Of a DNA stretch of 64,000 bases, positions 1 through 12,042 are shown piece by piece. Origin of the DNA: Saccharospirillum salsuginis (GTDB taxonomy: Bacteria > Pseudomonadota > Gammaproteobacteria > Pseudomonadales > Natronospirillaceae); assembly GCF_014651855.1 (NCBI RefSeq), contig NZ_BMXR01000002.1, forward strand, positions 248,001 through 312,000, written 5' to 3'. Every line of letters begins with the position of its first letter. Position 1 is the first letter of the stretch. The translations under genes and the position numbers were made by a program. The notes under the pieces were generated by a model that saw only the letters and a list, made by a program, of their open reading frames with translations, did not search any database and was not told the origin of the DNA.

Positions 1-972
1 GACCAGAAGCAGGGCGACGGACAGATCCAGGCTGGCGACGAATTCCGCCAGCATGGCCGGAATGCGGACAAAGCCCATGGCCACCGTCAATAAATGCGCC
101 GCGGCGAGGATCAACAAAATCATGCAGGACATGCAGGTGGCACCGACCAGACTTGAACGGAACATGTCCCAATTCAGACTGCCGGTCAGTCGCGCCAGGC
201 CCAGAGAGCCCACGACCCCCAGAGTTGCCGCCTCGGTCGCCGTTGCCCAGCCCATATAAATCGAACCGATGACAAACATGATCAGCAACGCGATGGACAG
301 CAGCCGGCGCGACTGCTTTACCTTCTCCAAGAAACTGAGCTGCGCATCGAGCGGAGCCGCCTTCGATTTGTTGAGCAGTGACCAGGCCACCACGTAGGAC
401 ACGAACAAACCGACTAGCATCAAACCGGGCAAGGCGCCGGCCATGAACAAGCGGGAGATGGATACTTCGGCTGAAACGCCATAGACAATCAGAATGATCG
501 AAGGCGGAATCAATAACCCCAGGGTGCCGGAACCCGCCAGCGTCCCGATCGCCATCGACTCGTGATATTTGCGCTTTTCCAGCTCCTTCAGACTGATCTT
601 GCCCACCGTCGCCGTCGTCGCCGCCGACGAACCGGATACCGCTGCGAATATACCGCAACCGAAAATATTCACATGCAGAAGGCCACCTGGAATGTGGTTC
701 AACCAGGGCGCCAGGCCCTTGAACAAGTCCTCGGACAACCGGGTGCGAAACAGGATTTCACCCATCCAGATAAACAAGGGCAGTGCGGCCAATGTCCAGG
801 ACGAAGTACCGCCCCAGGTAGTGGTGGCCGCGATCATACTGATCGCGAACTGATCGTTCAGCACCAGAGCCGCAAGCGCGACGACAAACAGGGTGGCGGC
901 GACCCAGAGGCCGGTCGCGAGCAGACCGAACAGCAGGACGACCAGTATGATGGAAATAACAACGGGATCCAT
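1..972 (-). CDS. dctM: TRAP transporter large permease DctM (partial, 3' end outside window)
   Basis: Large membrane subunit of a tripartite ATP-independent periplasmic transporter, which uses an ion gradient to import carboxylate-type solutes delivered by DctP. I translated the minus strand from the ATG at 972 and it stays open to the window edge for 324 codons. The protein starts MDPVVISIILVVLLFGLL and is almost entirely hydrophobic helices. Family hallmarks are a PLFIWMGEILFRT-type segment, a glycine/serine-rich VSGSSAATTATVGK stretch near residues 110-125, and a GTLGLLIPPSIILIVYG stretch. Family members are about 430 residues, so about 100 residues are missing. The start lies 10 nt after the dctQ stop, so the two are co-transcribed. 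The family call is firm; the substrate cannot be read from sequence. Confidence 0.93.
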   Translation of the reverse strand, partial: MDPVVISIILVVLLFGLLATGLWVAATLFVVALAALVLNDQFAISMIAATTTWGGTSSWTLAALPLFIWMGEILFRTRLSEDLFKGLAPWLNHIPGGLLHVNIFGCGIFAAVSGSSAATTATVGKISLKELEKRKYHESMAIGTLAGSGTLGLLIPPSIILIVYGVSAEVSISRLFMAGALPGLMLVGLFVSYVVAWSLLNKSKAAPLDAQLSFLEKVKQSRRLLSIALLIMFVIGSIYMGWATATEAATLGVVGSLGLARLTGSLNWDMFRSSLVGATCMSCMILLILAAAHLLTVAMGFVRIPAMLAEFVASLDLSVALLLV

Positions 973-982
973 GAGTCGGCCT

Positions 983-1501
983 CTATTCGGAACTGTGCGC
1001 GCCGTGTTCTTCGGCGACGAGATAACTGGGTTTGGTGCGACGCAGGCAAACGATCCAATCTTCGAACACGGCCAGACAGAACAGGCCCATGCCGAACACC
1101 ATGGAGGTCTGCGGTATCCACAGCGGAACCGCCACCATACCGGTGCTGACTTCTTCGAAGTCGTAGGTTTCCAGCGTAAAAATCGCGAAGGCGTAGGTGA
1201 AATAAGCGGTCAATGCCAGCAACACCGTCAAGCTGAAAAATTCGGCTTTCAATCGGTGCTGTTTGACCTGATCCAACAGCAGGATGACGCGAATATGGCT
1301 GTTGTTGCGAAAGCTGTAAGCAAGGCCGTAAAACAGACTGGATACCAGAAGATACCCGGTAAAATCCTCGGCGGACGGAATGATGACACCGAACCAGCGG
1401 CCGACGATTTGCGCGACGATAAGCAGGCAAATCAAACTCAGACTGGTGGCGGCGATCACCATACCGGCTGCGTATAGTGTGTGGAGCAGTCGTTGGAGCA
1501 T
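983..1501 (-). CDS. dctQ: TRAP transporter small permease DctQ
   Basis: Small membrane subunit of the TRAP transporter, 172 residues with about four hydrophobic helices (first at roughly residues 10-32). The reading frame is open further upstream to 1696, but that extension would be encoded by the palindromic repeat and is arginine-rich. The ATG at 1501 (MLQRLLHTLYAAGM) is preceded by AGGAG at a good distance and gives a normal family length, so I chose it. It sits between dctP (stop at 1932) and dctM (start at 972) on the same strand. The dctP-dctQ gap of 430 nt is unusually long for a TRAP operon and is filled by two copies of the palindromic element. Confidence 0.9.
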   Translation of the reverse strand: MLQRLLHTLYAAGMVIAATSLSLICLLIVAQIVGRWFGVIIPSAEDFTGYLLVSSLFYGLAYSFRNNSHIRVILLLDQVKQHRLKAEFFSLTVLLALTAYFTYAFAIFTLETYDFEEVSTGMVAVPLWIPQTSMVFGMGLFCLAVFEDWIVCLRRTKPSYLVAEEHGAHSSE

Positions 1502-1584
1502 GTTGGGTGGTCTCCTGGGAAAGTGGCTTGTATCGTGCCAAGGGTAGAGCCTATCCGGGTCAGCTACGGTGCCAATGGCCCGTA

Positions 1585-1693
1585 TCCGGTACCGGGTATC
1601 CCCTCGTCGGGTCGCTGCAAGTACGTCCATGTAAGCTCGGCGGTCCGCATCCCTGCGGACCGACGTCCCGCCGAGGGGAAACCCGGTACCGGA
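1585..1693 (-). repeat. Y-shaped palindromic element, copy 1
   Basis: Outer arms are exact inverted repeats for 13 bp (TCCGGTACCGGGT at 1585-1597 against 1681-1693) and continue with few mismatches to about 1610/1668. The core holds two hairpins: TACG-TCCA-TGTA, and an 8-bp stem closed by TCCC at 1632-1651. Strand is given as the one with GGA in both loops; here that is the strand of the dct transcript. The arm sequence is private to this copy. Confidence 0.8.
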
Positions 1694-1760
1694 CACTCAC
1701 TATTGCGCCAAGCTCTCCAAGGTGGATGGTGCTATTGGCAATGCACCGAGTGGCCGATGG

Positions 1761-1851
1761 TGGGTAGACCCATTCAGGGATGTCCGCAGCAGGGATGCTG
1801 CGGCCAAGTCTACATGGATGTATTCACGACGACCCTGAATGGGTCTACCCA
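1761..1851 (+). repeat. Y-shaped palindromic element, copy 2 (inverted relative to copy 1)
   Basis: Perfect 19-bp arms (1761-1779 against 1833-1851) enclose a core with two hairpins whose plus-strand loops contain GGA (GGA at 1793-1795 and 1816-1818, 23 nt start to start). The hairpins read CAGCAGGGATGCTG and TACATGGATGTA. The GGA strand is opposite to the dct operon. Only 67 bp separate it from copy 1. Confidence 0.8.
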
Positions 1852-1931
1852 TCAGCGGACACGGACCCTGGCACGGAACACGGATAGGACTCAGGCTAGA
1901 AACCGTACCACTGGCACATAAAGTTCGGTAA

Positions 1932-2909
1932 CTATCGACCGATAGCCTCCAGGATTTGGTTACTGCTGTCGTAACCCATTTCCTCGAACCACTCGCGGGC
2001 CATGTCGTCGCCGACTTCGTTCAGGGCGCGGGCCAGTGATTGATCCGGGCTGTAGACGGTCATACCGTTTTCAGCCAGCAAAGCGGTTTTCTCTTCGGTT
2101 TCGCTGACGGCCATTTCCCAGCCACGAGCTTCGGCGGCCTCGGCGGCTTCCAATACCGCTTGTTGCATTTCGTCCGGCAGGCGTTTAAAGGCTCGGGCGT
2201 TGACGAACACCATATTTTTCGGAATCCAGGCGCGGGCATCGAGGTAGAAGTCGGTGTAGTCCCAGGCCTGACTGGACACACCGGTGGTCGGTGAGGTTGC
2301 CATGGCTTCCACGATGCCGGTGCTGAATGCCTGCGGGATTTCCGGTGTCTGGACCGTGGTGGGAATGGCGCCCAACAACTCGGCCATGCGCGAGGTGGAG
2401 GCGCTGTAAGCACGCATCTTCATGCCCAGGAAGTCATTGATGCTGGTGATCTGTTCTTTCGTGTAAAAACCCTGCGGCGGCCAGGGAACAGCGTACAGCA
2501 GCATCAGGCCTTGTTCTTCCAGGCTCTTTTCCACCTCCGGACGGGTGACGTCCCAGAGCTTTTTGGCGCCGTCGAAGCTGGTGACCAGGAAGGGGATGTT
2601 GTCGACTTTGTAGAGGGGATCGTCGTTGCCCAACAAGCCCATGAATACTTCGCCGATCGGTGCCTGTCCGGTACGGACAGCCCGGTGAATTTCCGGGTGT
2701 TTGAACAGTGAGGCACCGGAGTGCACCACGATGTTCATCTCACCGTCCGTTGCGTCGGAGACGTCCTCCGCGAACTGGCGAATGTTCTGGGTGTGGTGGG
2801 TACCGTCGGCGTAAGGCGTAGGCATGTCCCACTTGACCTCGGCCGAGGCAAACGTTGCGGTCAGGGCCGCGAGGGTAGTCGTCAGTAAGGGCTTCATCAG
2901 AAATTTCAT
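1932..2909 (-). CDS. dctP: TRAP transporter substrate-binding protein DctP (copy 1)
   Basis: Periplasmic solute-binding subunit, 325 residues. ATG at 2909 (MKFLMKPLLTTTLAALT) is preceded by AGAGGAAA and opens a classic Sec signal peptide ending near ASA-E at residue 23; an upstream in-frame extension lacks this logic. Family features seen: a conserved Arg in LGMKMRAYS (carboxylate-binding position in the DctP family), a PWPPQGFY segment, and AWIPKNMVFVN. It shares these blocks with the next gene (3014-4024), so the two are paralogues. It is followed by the dctQM permease genes and probably supplies them. Ligand unknown. Confidence 0.93.
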   Translation of the reverse strand: MKFLMKPLLTTTLAALTATFASAEVKWDMPTPYADGTHHTQNIRQFAEDVSDATDGEMNIVVHSGASLFKHPEIHRAVRTGQAPIGEVFMGLLGNDDPLYKVDNIPFLVTSFDGAKKLWDVTRPEVEKSLEEQGLMLLYAVPWPPQGFYTKEQITSINDFLGMKMRAYSASTSRMAELLGAIPTTVQTPEIPQAFSTGIVEAMATSPTTGVSSQAWDYTDFYLDARAWIPKNMVFVNARAFKRLPDEMQQAVLEAAEAAEARGWEMAVSETEEKTALLAENGMTVYSPDQSLARALNEVGDDMAREWFEEMGYDSSNQILEAIGR

Positions 2910-3013
2910 CTGTGTTTCCTCTGTCATTGTTATTGGGGACGTCCGAGTCATTTGGGTTCAGGTGCGTTCACCTGGCGAGTGCCATCCGGGGCGTCTCGCC
3001 GAATGGGTCGGTA

Positions 3014-4024
3014 TCAATCGGTGTGTTGTGTCACCCGCTCCTGATACGTCGTCAGGATTCGTTCGCCCTCTTCTCCGGTTCGAGACAGCCATTCCTGTGT
3101 CATGGTGTTGCCCAGGCTGACCAGTTGTTTTTGCAGGCGCGGCGACGGGCTGCGCACGGCCATGCCGTTGTCTGAGAGTGTGATGCGTGAGCGAAAGTAG
3201 TCTTCCCGGGCGATGGTCCAGCCGCGTTGTTCGGCCACGTTGGCCTGCTGCAGTAACAGGGATCTGTGTTCGGAATTCAGGCTGTTCAGGCGGTCGGTAT
3301 TGATGAACACGATGTTCTTGGGAATCCAGGCTTTGATGTCGGTGTAGGTGGTGGCGAATTCCCAGGCGCTGGCGCGCACGCCGGTGGTGGCCGAGGTGAT
3401 CATGGCGTCGATCTGACCCTGCTGAAACGCGGAACGCAGATCAGTGTAGTCAACGCTCACCGGTGTGGCGCCGGCCAGCGTAATCAGGTCTTCGAGCGTG
3501 TCCGAATAGCTGCGGACCCGCAGCCCTTCCAAGTCGCCGACATCGTCGATACGGGATATCGAATAGAACCCTTGGGGTGGCCAGGGCGTGGCGTACAGCA
3601 GGGTCAGGCCATCCTCGTTCAGGCGTGCCTCGATGTAGTCGCGCGAGGCCTCCCACAGTGCCTCGGCGGTATCGAAATCCGCGACCAGGAACGGCAGGTT
3701 GTCGATCAGGAAGAGTGGGTCGCGCTCGGCCAGCGACGCCAAAAGTACTTCACCCATATCCGCTTCGCCGGAGCGAACCGCGTCGTAAATGGCGTTGGCG
3801 GGGAGCAATTGACCGGCGGGGTGAACCTCAAGTTGCAGTTGGCCAAAGGTGGCGTAGTTCAGCTCGTTGGCGAGAACCCGAATATTGATGGTGTGTGGCG
3901 ATCGTTCGTCATAGGCCGTCGGAAAAGTCAGGGTCTGGGCGTTGGCTAGAGCAGCCATTGCACCATGCAGTACGACCGCCATGAGCAGCAGGGCCCATCG
4001 GGGTGGGGTGAATTGAACGATCAT
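3014..4024 (-). CDS. TRAP transporter substrate-binding protein, DctP family (copy 2)
   Basis: Second periplasmic DctP-type binding protein, 336 residues, with a signal peptide of about 29 residues (hydrophobic WALLLMAVVLHGAMAALA). It shares with copy 1 the blocks GEV...DPL..DN.PFLV, PWPPQGFY and AWIPKNIVFIN, and the Arg of LRVRSYS. The overall sequence is clearly diverged, so this is an old duplication. It is first in the minus-strand unit, with a good promoter at 4098-4127, and copy 1 begins 104 nt after its stop. It may deliver a second ligand to the same DctQM permease or act as a sensor; that is inference. Confidence 0.9.
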   Translation of the reverse strand: MIVQFTPPRWALLLMAVVLHGAMAALANAQTLTFPTAYDERSPHTINIRVLANELNYATFGQLQLEVHPAGQLLPANAIYDAVRSGEADMGEVLLASLAERDPLFLIDNLPFLVADFDTAEALWEASRDYIEARLNEDGLTLLYATPWPPQGFYSISRIDDVGDLEGLRVRSYSDTLEDLITLAGATPVSVDYTDLRSAFQQGQIDAMITSATTGVRASAWEFATTYTDIKAWIPKNIVFINTDRLNSLNSEHRSLLLQQANVAEQRGWTIAREDYFRSRITLSDNGMAVRSPSPRLQKQLVSLGNTMTQEWLSRTGEEGERILTTYQERVTQHTD

Positions 4025-4097
4025 GTCGGGACGCCTCTCAGTATTATTGTTGTGAATGAATTACGAGCGATATGCGTCTTATCTTTTTGATGGATTC

Positions 4098-4127
4098 ACT
4101 ATAGCGTCACAAAAAACGCAAAGTCAA
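4098..4127 (-). promoter_or_regulatory. Sigma-70-type promoter for the TRAP operon
   Basis: On the minus strand TTGACT (4122-4127) and TATAGT (4098-4103) are separated by 18 nt, close to consensus, about 75 nt upstream of the start at 4024. The surrounding DNA is much more A/T-rich than the rest of the window. Confidence 0.65.
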
Positions 4128-4135
4128 TAAAAAGT

Positions 4136-4152
4136 GAATGCAAAATGTATTC
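4136..4152. promoter_or_regulatory. Candidate operator upstream of the TRAP promoter
   Basis: GAATGCAAAATGTATTC is a 7-3-7 inverted repeat with one mismatch, 8 nt upstream of the -35 box on the minus strand. A dimeric regulator such as the neighbouring MarR-like protein could bind here. Function is inferred only from symmetry and position. Confidence 0.35.
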
Positions 4153-4359
4153 TAAAAGAGTTGAACATTGATCAAGCTCATGGGGGCGGTATGGGTGGCT
4201 AACCGGACTCTTTCAGTGGCCTATCAATAGTGTCTGGGGGAGGCGATGGCGCAGGCGTTGAGCTTTGCGTCAGATAACGCCTGACGGCGCTTCTGCCCTA
4301 CTTATGGACGCGGGGTGCGGTGGGTGAGCGGCCATCGGGCCGCCCCAAGGGAGGAATGC

Positions 4360-4881
4360 TTAGAGGGAAGCGGCGGCCCGGGCGGCCTGGTCGTAGAGGA
4401 CGGACATGGTGCGCAGGGTCTTGGCAACGTCGCTCAGTTCGTCCTCGCTGATGCCAAGGTTTTCCAGCCAGTCCACCAGGCAGACGCTGCGCACGTCGCG
4501 GTATTTCAGGCACAGCTCTTCGCCGGCGTCAGTGGCGTTGTAGAAGGTTTCCTTGCCGACGCGTTTGCTTTCCACCAGCCCCATTTTGGCGAGTTTTCGC
4601 AACGAATAGGACACCGTGTGGGTATCGTCGATGTTGAGCATGAAGCAGATGTCGGCGATGCGCTTGGCGCGGTTGCGGTGGTAGACGTTGTGGATCACCA
4701 GGATGTCGATCGGGCTCATTTCCTCGTTTCCGGCGGCGGTCATGCAGTGCACCAGCCAGCGCGAGAAGGTGTTCTCCGCCATGATCAGGGCGTATTCGAA
4801 CTCACTGAGCTCGGTGCTGCGTTCGCTCAGGTGACTGGATGATACGATCGAGGCTTTCGTTGTCTTCGAGGCTTTGGACAT
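4360..4881 (-). CDS. Winged-helix transcriptional regulator, MarR-like
   Basis: 173-residue protein with a predicted winged helix in its middle: helices around SPIDILVIHNVYHRNRAKRI, then a recognition-helix region THTVSYSLRKLAKMGLVE and a wing KRVGKETFYN. This order is typical of MarR-type dimeric regulators. An upstream ATG at 4935 is in frame; I chose 4881 (MSKASKTTK) from family length, but no strong ribosome site decides it. It is transcribed toward the TRAP operon, so local control of that transporter is plausible but not shown. Ligand unknown. Confidence 0.75.
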   Translation of the reverse strand: MSKASKTTKASIVSSSHLSERSTELSEFEYALIMAENTFSRWLVHCMTAAGNEEMSPIDILVIHNVYHRNRAKRIADICFMLNIDDTHTVSYSLRKLAKMGLVESKRVGKETFYNATDAGEELCLKYRDVRSVCLVDWLENLGISEDELSDVAKTLRTMSVLYDQAARAAASL

Positions 4882-4949
4882 AACGGGGATTCTCGGGTGT
4901 TTCCGGACAGTGGCCCGGATCATACCCGCCCCCATTTGCCGTGTACAAC

Positions 4950-4978
4950 TTGCACCGGGCCGGGCCGGGCGCTAACCT
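4950..4978 (+). promoter_or_regulatory. Candidate promoter of the thi operon
   Basis: TTGCAC (4950-4955) and TAACCT (4973-4978) with a 17-nt spacer lie just upstream of the riboswitch, so the aptamer would begin within about 10 nt of the transcript start. The -10 match is moderate. Confidence 0.45.
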
Positions 4979-4986
4979 GTCGGCTG

Positions 4987-5076
4987 TCTTGTCGGAGTGC
5001 CAGTGAAACAGCTGGCTGAGATCGCATCAGCGGGATCCGTGGAACCTGATCGAGTTAATACTCGCGAAGGGAACAA
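4987..5076 (+). promoter_or_regulatory. TPP (thi-box) riboswitch
   Basis: Contains the conserved thi-box blocks in order: GGAGTGCC, GGCTGAGATC, CCGTGGAACCTGATC, and AATACTCGCGAAGGGAAC. The P1 helix can be formed by CTTGT (4987-4991) with ACAAG (5072-5076). It lies about 190 nt before thiC and directly precedes a complete thiamine gene cluster, so it should reduce expression when thiamine pyrophosphate is plentiful. Confidence 0.95.
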
Positions 5077-5252
5077 GAGAGCACAGCCAGCCGTCTGGGC
5101 CGTGCCTCGGTTCGACCGTCGTCGAACCACTTGTTTGGGTTCACGCTGACAGGGGCGTTGTCCAAACCGTGCCGCCTCCCTGTCAGTCACTGTCATACCC
5201 AGTCCAACCAGTACCACCCCTGTGCGGTCACTCCGTCGCTTCCGAACCATGA

Positions 5253-8819
<3,567 letters not shown>

Positions 8820-8823
<4 letters not shown>

Positions 8824-9020
8824 ACATCGCACTGAACGATCAGACACACCCTTGCCCGGCGCAGAGTCGCCTGGACGACATCATCCGGGCGGAGTATGGC
8901 GAACGCGCCGGTATGGCCGTGGCTCTGAACGGCGAAGTCGTACCGCGCGGCCAATGGGCCGATACCCCCTTGAGCGAAGGCGACCGGCTGGACGTCTTTC
9001 ATGCCGTGGCGGGAGGTTGA
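8820..9020 (+). CDS. thiS: Sulfur carrier protein ThiS
   Basis: 66-residue ubiquitin-fold carrier whose C-terminal glycine is thiocarboxylated and donates sulfur to the thiazole ring. The protein ends VFHAVAGG, the required GG terminus, and contains [10 protein letters not shown] typical of the fold. It overlaps thiDE by 4 nt and is followed 5 nt after its stop by thiG. No thiF (adenylyltransferase) is in the operon, so activation must come from a ThiF or MoeB encoded elsewhere. Confidence 0.95.
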
Positions 9021-9025
9021 AAACC

Positions 9026-9796
9026 ATGCTGACGATTGCCGATACACATTTCCAATCCCGCTTGCTGACCGGCACGGGAAAATTCCATCATCCGGACACC
9101 ATGCTGGCGGCGCTCGAAGCCAGTGGCACCGAACTGGTCACCCTGGCTCTGCGCCGAATGGACCGTCGCGACCGCGATCATTTGTTCGAACCCCTTGCCC
9201 GCGCCGGTTACCGCTTGCTGCCCAATACCTCGGGCGCCCGCACCGCCGACGAAGCCGTTCAGGCGGCACGCCTGGCACGCGAAGCGATGGGCACCTCCTG
9301 GTTGAAACTGGAGATCCACCCCGACCCGCGCTGGCTGATGCCGGACCCGGTCGAGACGCTGGCCGCCGCCGAGCGACTGGTGCGTGAAGGGTTTGTTGTT
9401 TTGCCCTATGTGCACGCCGACCCGGTGCTGTGCAAGCGCCTGGAGGAAGCCGGCTGCGCGGCCGTCATGCCACTGGCCGCGCCGATCGGATCCAACCGGG
9501 GTCTGGAAAGCCGGGCTTTTCTGGACATCATCATTGAGCAAAGCGGCGTGCCGGTCATCGTCGATGCCGGTCTGGGCGCTCCCTCTCAGGCGGCTGAAGC
9601 GATGGAACTGGGGACCGACGCCGTTCTGGTCAACACCGCCATCGCCACGGCACGCGACCCGGTGGCCATGGCACGCGCGTTCAGGGGCGCGGTCGAGGCC
9701 GGCCGCCAGGCACGCGATGCCGGTCTGGCGGCGCGGCAGAGTCAGGCCGAGGCGTCGAGTCCTCTGACCGACTTTCTGTCGGAGGCGACACCATGA
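9026..9796 (+). CDS. thiG: Thiazole synthase ThiG
   Basis: 256-residue TIM-barrel enzyme that forms the thiazole phosphate from deoxyxylulose phosphate, dehydroglycine and ThiS-thiocarboxylate. Seen: LLTGTGKF, the SWLKLEI strand with the Schiff-base Lys at about residue 94, [19 protein letters not shown], and [19 protein letters not shown] with the phosphate site after it. The frame extends upstream over thiS; I chose the ATG at 9026 because GGGAGG precedes it and it matches the family N-terminus. It overlaps thiH by 4 nt. Confidence 0.97.
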   Translation: MLTIADTHFQSRLLTGTGKFHHPDTMLAALEASGTELVTLALRRMDRRDRDHLFEPLARAGYRLLPNTSGARTADEAVQAARLAREAMGTSWLKLEIHPDPRWLMPDPVETLAAAERLVREGFVVLPYVHADPVLCKRLEEAGCAAVMPLAAPIGSNRGLESRAFLDIIIEQSGVPVIVDAGLGAPSQAAEAMELGTDAVLVNTAIATARDPVAMARAFRGAVEAGRQARDAGLAARQSQAEASSPLTDFLSEATP

Positions 9797-10911
9797 GTTT
9801 CAGTGACGTCCTGAAATCCGTGAACTGGGAAGAGGAGCGCCTGTCGCTCTACGCCAAGACACCGGCCGACGTGGAACGGGCACTGGCCCGGTCGCGCATC
9901 GATATGGAGGACTTCAAGGCACTGATCAGCCCGGCCGCCGAAACCTGTCTGGAGTCGATTGCCCAACGCAGTCACCGTACCACGGTGCGGCGGTTCGGTC
10001 TGACCCAGCAGTTGTTCGCGCCACTCTACCTGAGCAATGCCTGCGCCAACGAGTGCAGTTACTGCGGCTTTTCGATGAGCAATAAGCTCCGGCGCAAGAT
10101 CCTGACACCCGAGGAGATAGCGACCGAGGCGCGGGCCTTGAAGGCCCGGGGAATGGAGCATCTGCTGCTGGTCGCCGGCGAAGCCCCGAAAATTGTCGGA
10201 ACCGACTACTACGAACGCGCGCTGTCCCAACTGGCACCGGAGTTCGCGCAGTTGAGTCTGGAAGTGCAGCCGCTCGACCAGCCGGACTACGAAAGGCTGA
10301 GCAAAGCCGGCCTGCACTCGGTGCTGGTCTATCAGGAAACCTACCACCGGGCGTGTTATCACCAGCATCACACCCGGGGCAACAAGACCGACTACGACTA
10401 CCGGCTCGATACCCCGGACCGGGCCGGGGCCGCCGGTGTCCATAAAATCGGCCTCGGTGTACTGCTCGGCCTGACCGACTGGCGCGTGGACAGCCTGATG
10501 TGTGCCCACCACCTGCGTTACCTGGAGCGGCGCTACTGGCGCAGCCGCTTTTCCGTCTCGTTTCCCCGGCTGCGACCGGCCGAAGGGAATTTCGAGGTCC
10601 CGAATCCGATCAATGACCGTAACCTGGTGCAACTGATCGGTGCCTGGCGTTTGTTCAGCCCGGACCTGGAACTGACCCTCTCGACCCGTGAACGACCCGG
10701 GTTTCGCGACCGGCTGATCCCTCTGGGCATCACCAGTCTGAGCGCCGAATCGTCCACCCGTCCGGGCGGCTATGCCGTCGATACGGACGACTCGCTCGAG
10801 CAATTCAGCACCGATGACCGCCGTTCCGTGCAGGATATCGTTCACCGGTTGGAGGCGTTACACTACCAGCCTGTTTGGAAAGACTGGGAACCGGCCATGC
10901 TGCGCGATTAA
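9793..10911 (+). CDS. thiH: Tyrosine lyase ThiH (2-iminoacetate synthase)
   Basis: Radical SAM enzyme, 372 residues, cleaving tyrosine to dehydroglycine for ThiG. The [4Fe-4S]/SAM motif CANECSYC (C84, C88, C91; C-x3-C-x2-C) is intact, followed by GFSMSN. Other blocks: [36 protein letters not shown] and [10 protein letters not shown] ThiH route rather than glycine oxidase ThiO is typical of gammaproteobacteria such as E. coli. Last gene of the thi operon; no terminator hairpin with a U-tract was found in the 144 nt that follow. Confidence 0.97.
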   Translation: MSFSDVLKSVNWEEERLSLYAKTPADVERALARSRIDMEDFKALISPAAETCLESIAQRSHRTTVRRFGLTQQLFAPLYLSNACANECSYCGFSMSNKLRRKILTPEEIATEARALKARGMEHLLLVAGEAPKIVGTDYYERALSQLAPEFAQLSLEVQPLDQPDYERLSKAGLHSVLVYQETYHRACYHQHHTRGNKTDYDYRLDTPDRAGAAGVHKIGLGVLLGLTDWRVDSLMCAHHLRYLERRYWRSRFSVSFPRLRPAEGNFEVPNPINDRNLVQLIGAWRLFSPDLELTLSTRERPGFRDRLIPLGITSLSAESSTRPGGYAVDTDDSLEQFSTDDRRSVQDIVHRLEALHYQPVWKDWEPAMLRD

Positions 10912-11055
10912 GGCCAAAAGTTTGCCGGGACCCCGTTTATGACCTTAACTAAGAGACATTCCACTGAGCCATGTCCCGCGGTTCGAATGAATCCGGGGGC
11001 GTGTGTAACGGGTGGCCGCCTCGGTCGGCGCACCGGAGTGTAGATTGGAGTAGCC

Positions 11056-11427
11056 ATGTCGATTCCCGTCTTAATTTGTGACGATTCCAGTTTTGCCCGA
11101 AAACAGGTGCAGCGAGCCTTGCCCAAAGGCTGGGACGTCGAAGTCACCTTCGCCGGCAATGGCGAGGAAGGTTTGACGGCGATCAGGGACGGCAAAGGGG
11201 ACGTGGTGTTCCTCGATTTGACCATGCCGGTCATGGACGGCTTTCAGATGCTGGAAGTCGTCAAGCAGGAAGACCTGCCGGCCATGGTGATTGTCATTTC
11301 CGGTGACATTCAGCCCGAAGCGATGGAGCGGGTGAAACGTCTGGGGGCTCTGGACTTCATCAAAAAACCCGTAGACCCGGACCGGTTGAAGCAGGTTCTG
11401 GCCGAATTCGGAATTTACGCGGAGTAG
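11056..11427 (+). CDS. Single-domain response regulator (CheY-like)
   Basis: 123-residue receiver domain with no output domain. Phosphorylation site D54 (VVFLDLTMP), acidic pair D9-D10, switch Ser/Thr in VISGD and Lys104 in FIKKPVD are all present, so it should be phosphorylatable. GGAG precedes the ATG. It lies 4 nt before a CheC-like phosphatase gene and should be its substrate or partner; a diguanylate cyclase completes the operon. The cognate kinase is not adjacent. Confidence 0.9.
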   Translation: MSIPVLICDDSSFARKQVQRALPKGWDVEVTFAGNGEEGLTAIRDGKGDVVFLDLTMPVMDGFQMLEVVKQEDLPAMVIVISGDIQPEAMERVKRLGALDFIKKPVDPDRLKQVLAEFGIYAE

Positions 11428-11431
11428 TGCC

Positions 11432-12040
11432 ATGAGCGGCGAGCACCTGGACGAAGAACTGCGCGACGTCTTTCAAGAGATCACCAACGTGGCGATGGGA
11501 CGCGCGGCCGATCTGTTGGCTCGTCTGCTCAACAACTATGTGGTGCTGCCGATTCCGGTCGTCAACCTGATGGAGCGCGCCGAATTGAACATGGCGTTGA
11601 CGTCGCTGGAGGAATTCGAGTCCGTCAGTGCCGTTTGCCAGGGATTCGTCGGGTCCCGCATCGCCGGTGAAGCCCTGCTGATTTTCAACGACACCAGTTT
11701 CCAGGATATCGCCGAACTGACCAATTTCGCCGGCGACATCACCCCGCAGATCGAGTTGGAACTGCTGATGGACATCGCCAACATCCTGATCGGTGCCTGC
11801 CTGAAAGGCTTGGCCGAGCAACTGGATGTGTCTTTCAGTCAGGGTCAGCCGGTCATTCTCGGACAACACCTGGCGTTGAACGATCTGGTTTCCGGCAAGG
11901 CCGGACGCTGGACACGCGCCCTGACCATCGAAATTCCGTACCGTCTGGAAGGTCGCAACGTGGACTGCGATCTTCTGCTGCTGTTCACCGAGGACAGCTT
12001 GAAGGTGCTGGAAGACAAAGTCAGTTTCATGTTGGAGTGA
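11432..12040 (+). CDS. CheC-like chemotaxis phosphatase
   Basis: 202-residue protein of the CheC/CheX/FliY phosphatase family, which dephosphorylates CheY-P. Two E-x2-N type motifs are visible: E16-x-x-N19 in FQEITNVAMGRAADLL, and D114-x-x-N117 in LLMDIANILIGACLKGLAE, where Asp replaces the usual Glu of the second site. Family members with two sites are active; the conservative change may weaken one. GGAG lies before the start. It sits between a CheY-like receiver and a diguanylate cyclase and overlaps neither. Such CheC proteins are uncommon in enteric-type chemotaxis, which uses CheZ. Confidence 0.85.
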   Translation: MSGEHLDEELRDVFQEITNVAMGRAADLLARLLNNYVVLPIPVVNLMERAELNMALTSLEEFESVSAVCQGFVGSRIAGEALLIFNDTSFQDIAELTNFAGDITPQIELELLMDIANILIGACLKGLAEQLDVSFSQGQPVILGQHLALNDLVSGKAGRWTRALTIEIPYRLEGRNVDCDLLLLFTEDSLKVLEDKVSFMLE

Positions 12041-12042
12041 AG

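Larger units (their letters stand above)
1502..1931. other. Long intergenic gap inside the TRAP operon, filled by two palindromic elements
   Basis: 430 nt separate dctP from dctQ. Two copies of the dispersed Y-shaped palindromic element lie here in opposite orientation (1585-1693 and 1761-1851), and their flanks occupy most of the rest. Open frames across this gap follow the repeats and look non-coding. No convincing promoter for dctQ was seen apart from its ribosome binding site. Confidence 0.7.
4025..4359. other. Intergenic region upstream of the TRAP operon
   Basis: Holds an A/T-rich promoter block (4040-4160) with the dctP-2 promoter and a 17-nt near-palindrome. The part from 4160 to 4359 shows no open frame or motif I can support. 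The MarR-like gene on the far side points toward this region with its 3' end. Confidence 0.6.

Noticed and set aside
983..1696. Longer DctQ starting at 1696
   Set aside because: The extra 65 codons come from the palindromic element and are Arg-rich; the start at 1501 has a good ribosome site and normal length.
1585..1851. Paired palindromes considered as a CRISPR array or integron attC sites
   Set aside because: No regular repeat-spacer units, no cas or integrase genes, and the conserved core differs from attC R and L boxes. Copies are dispersed singly over 50 kb.
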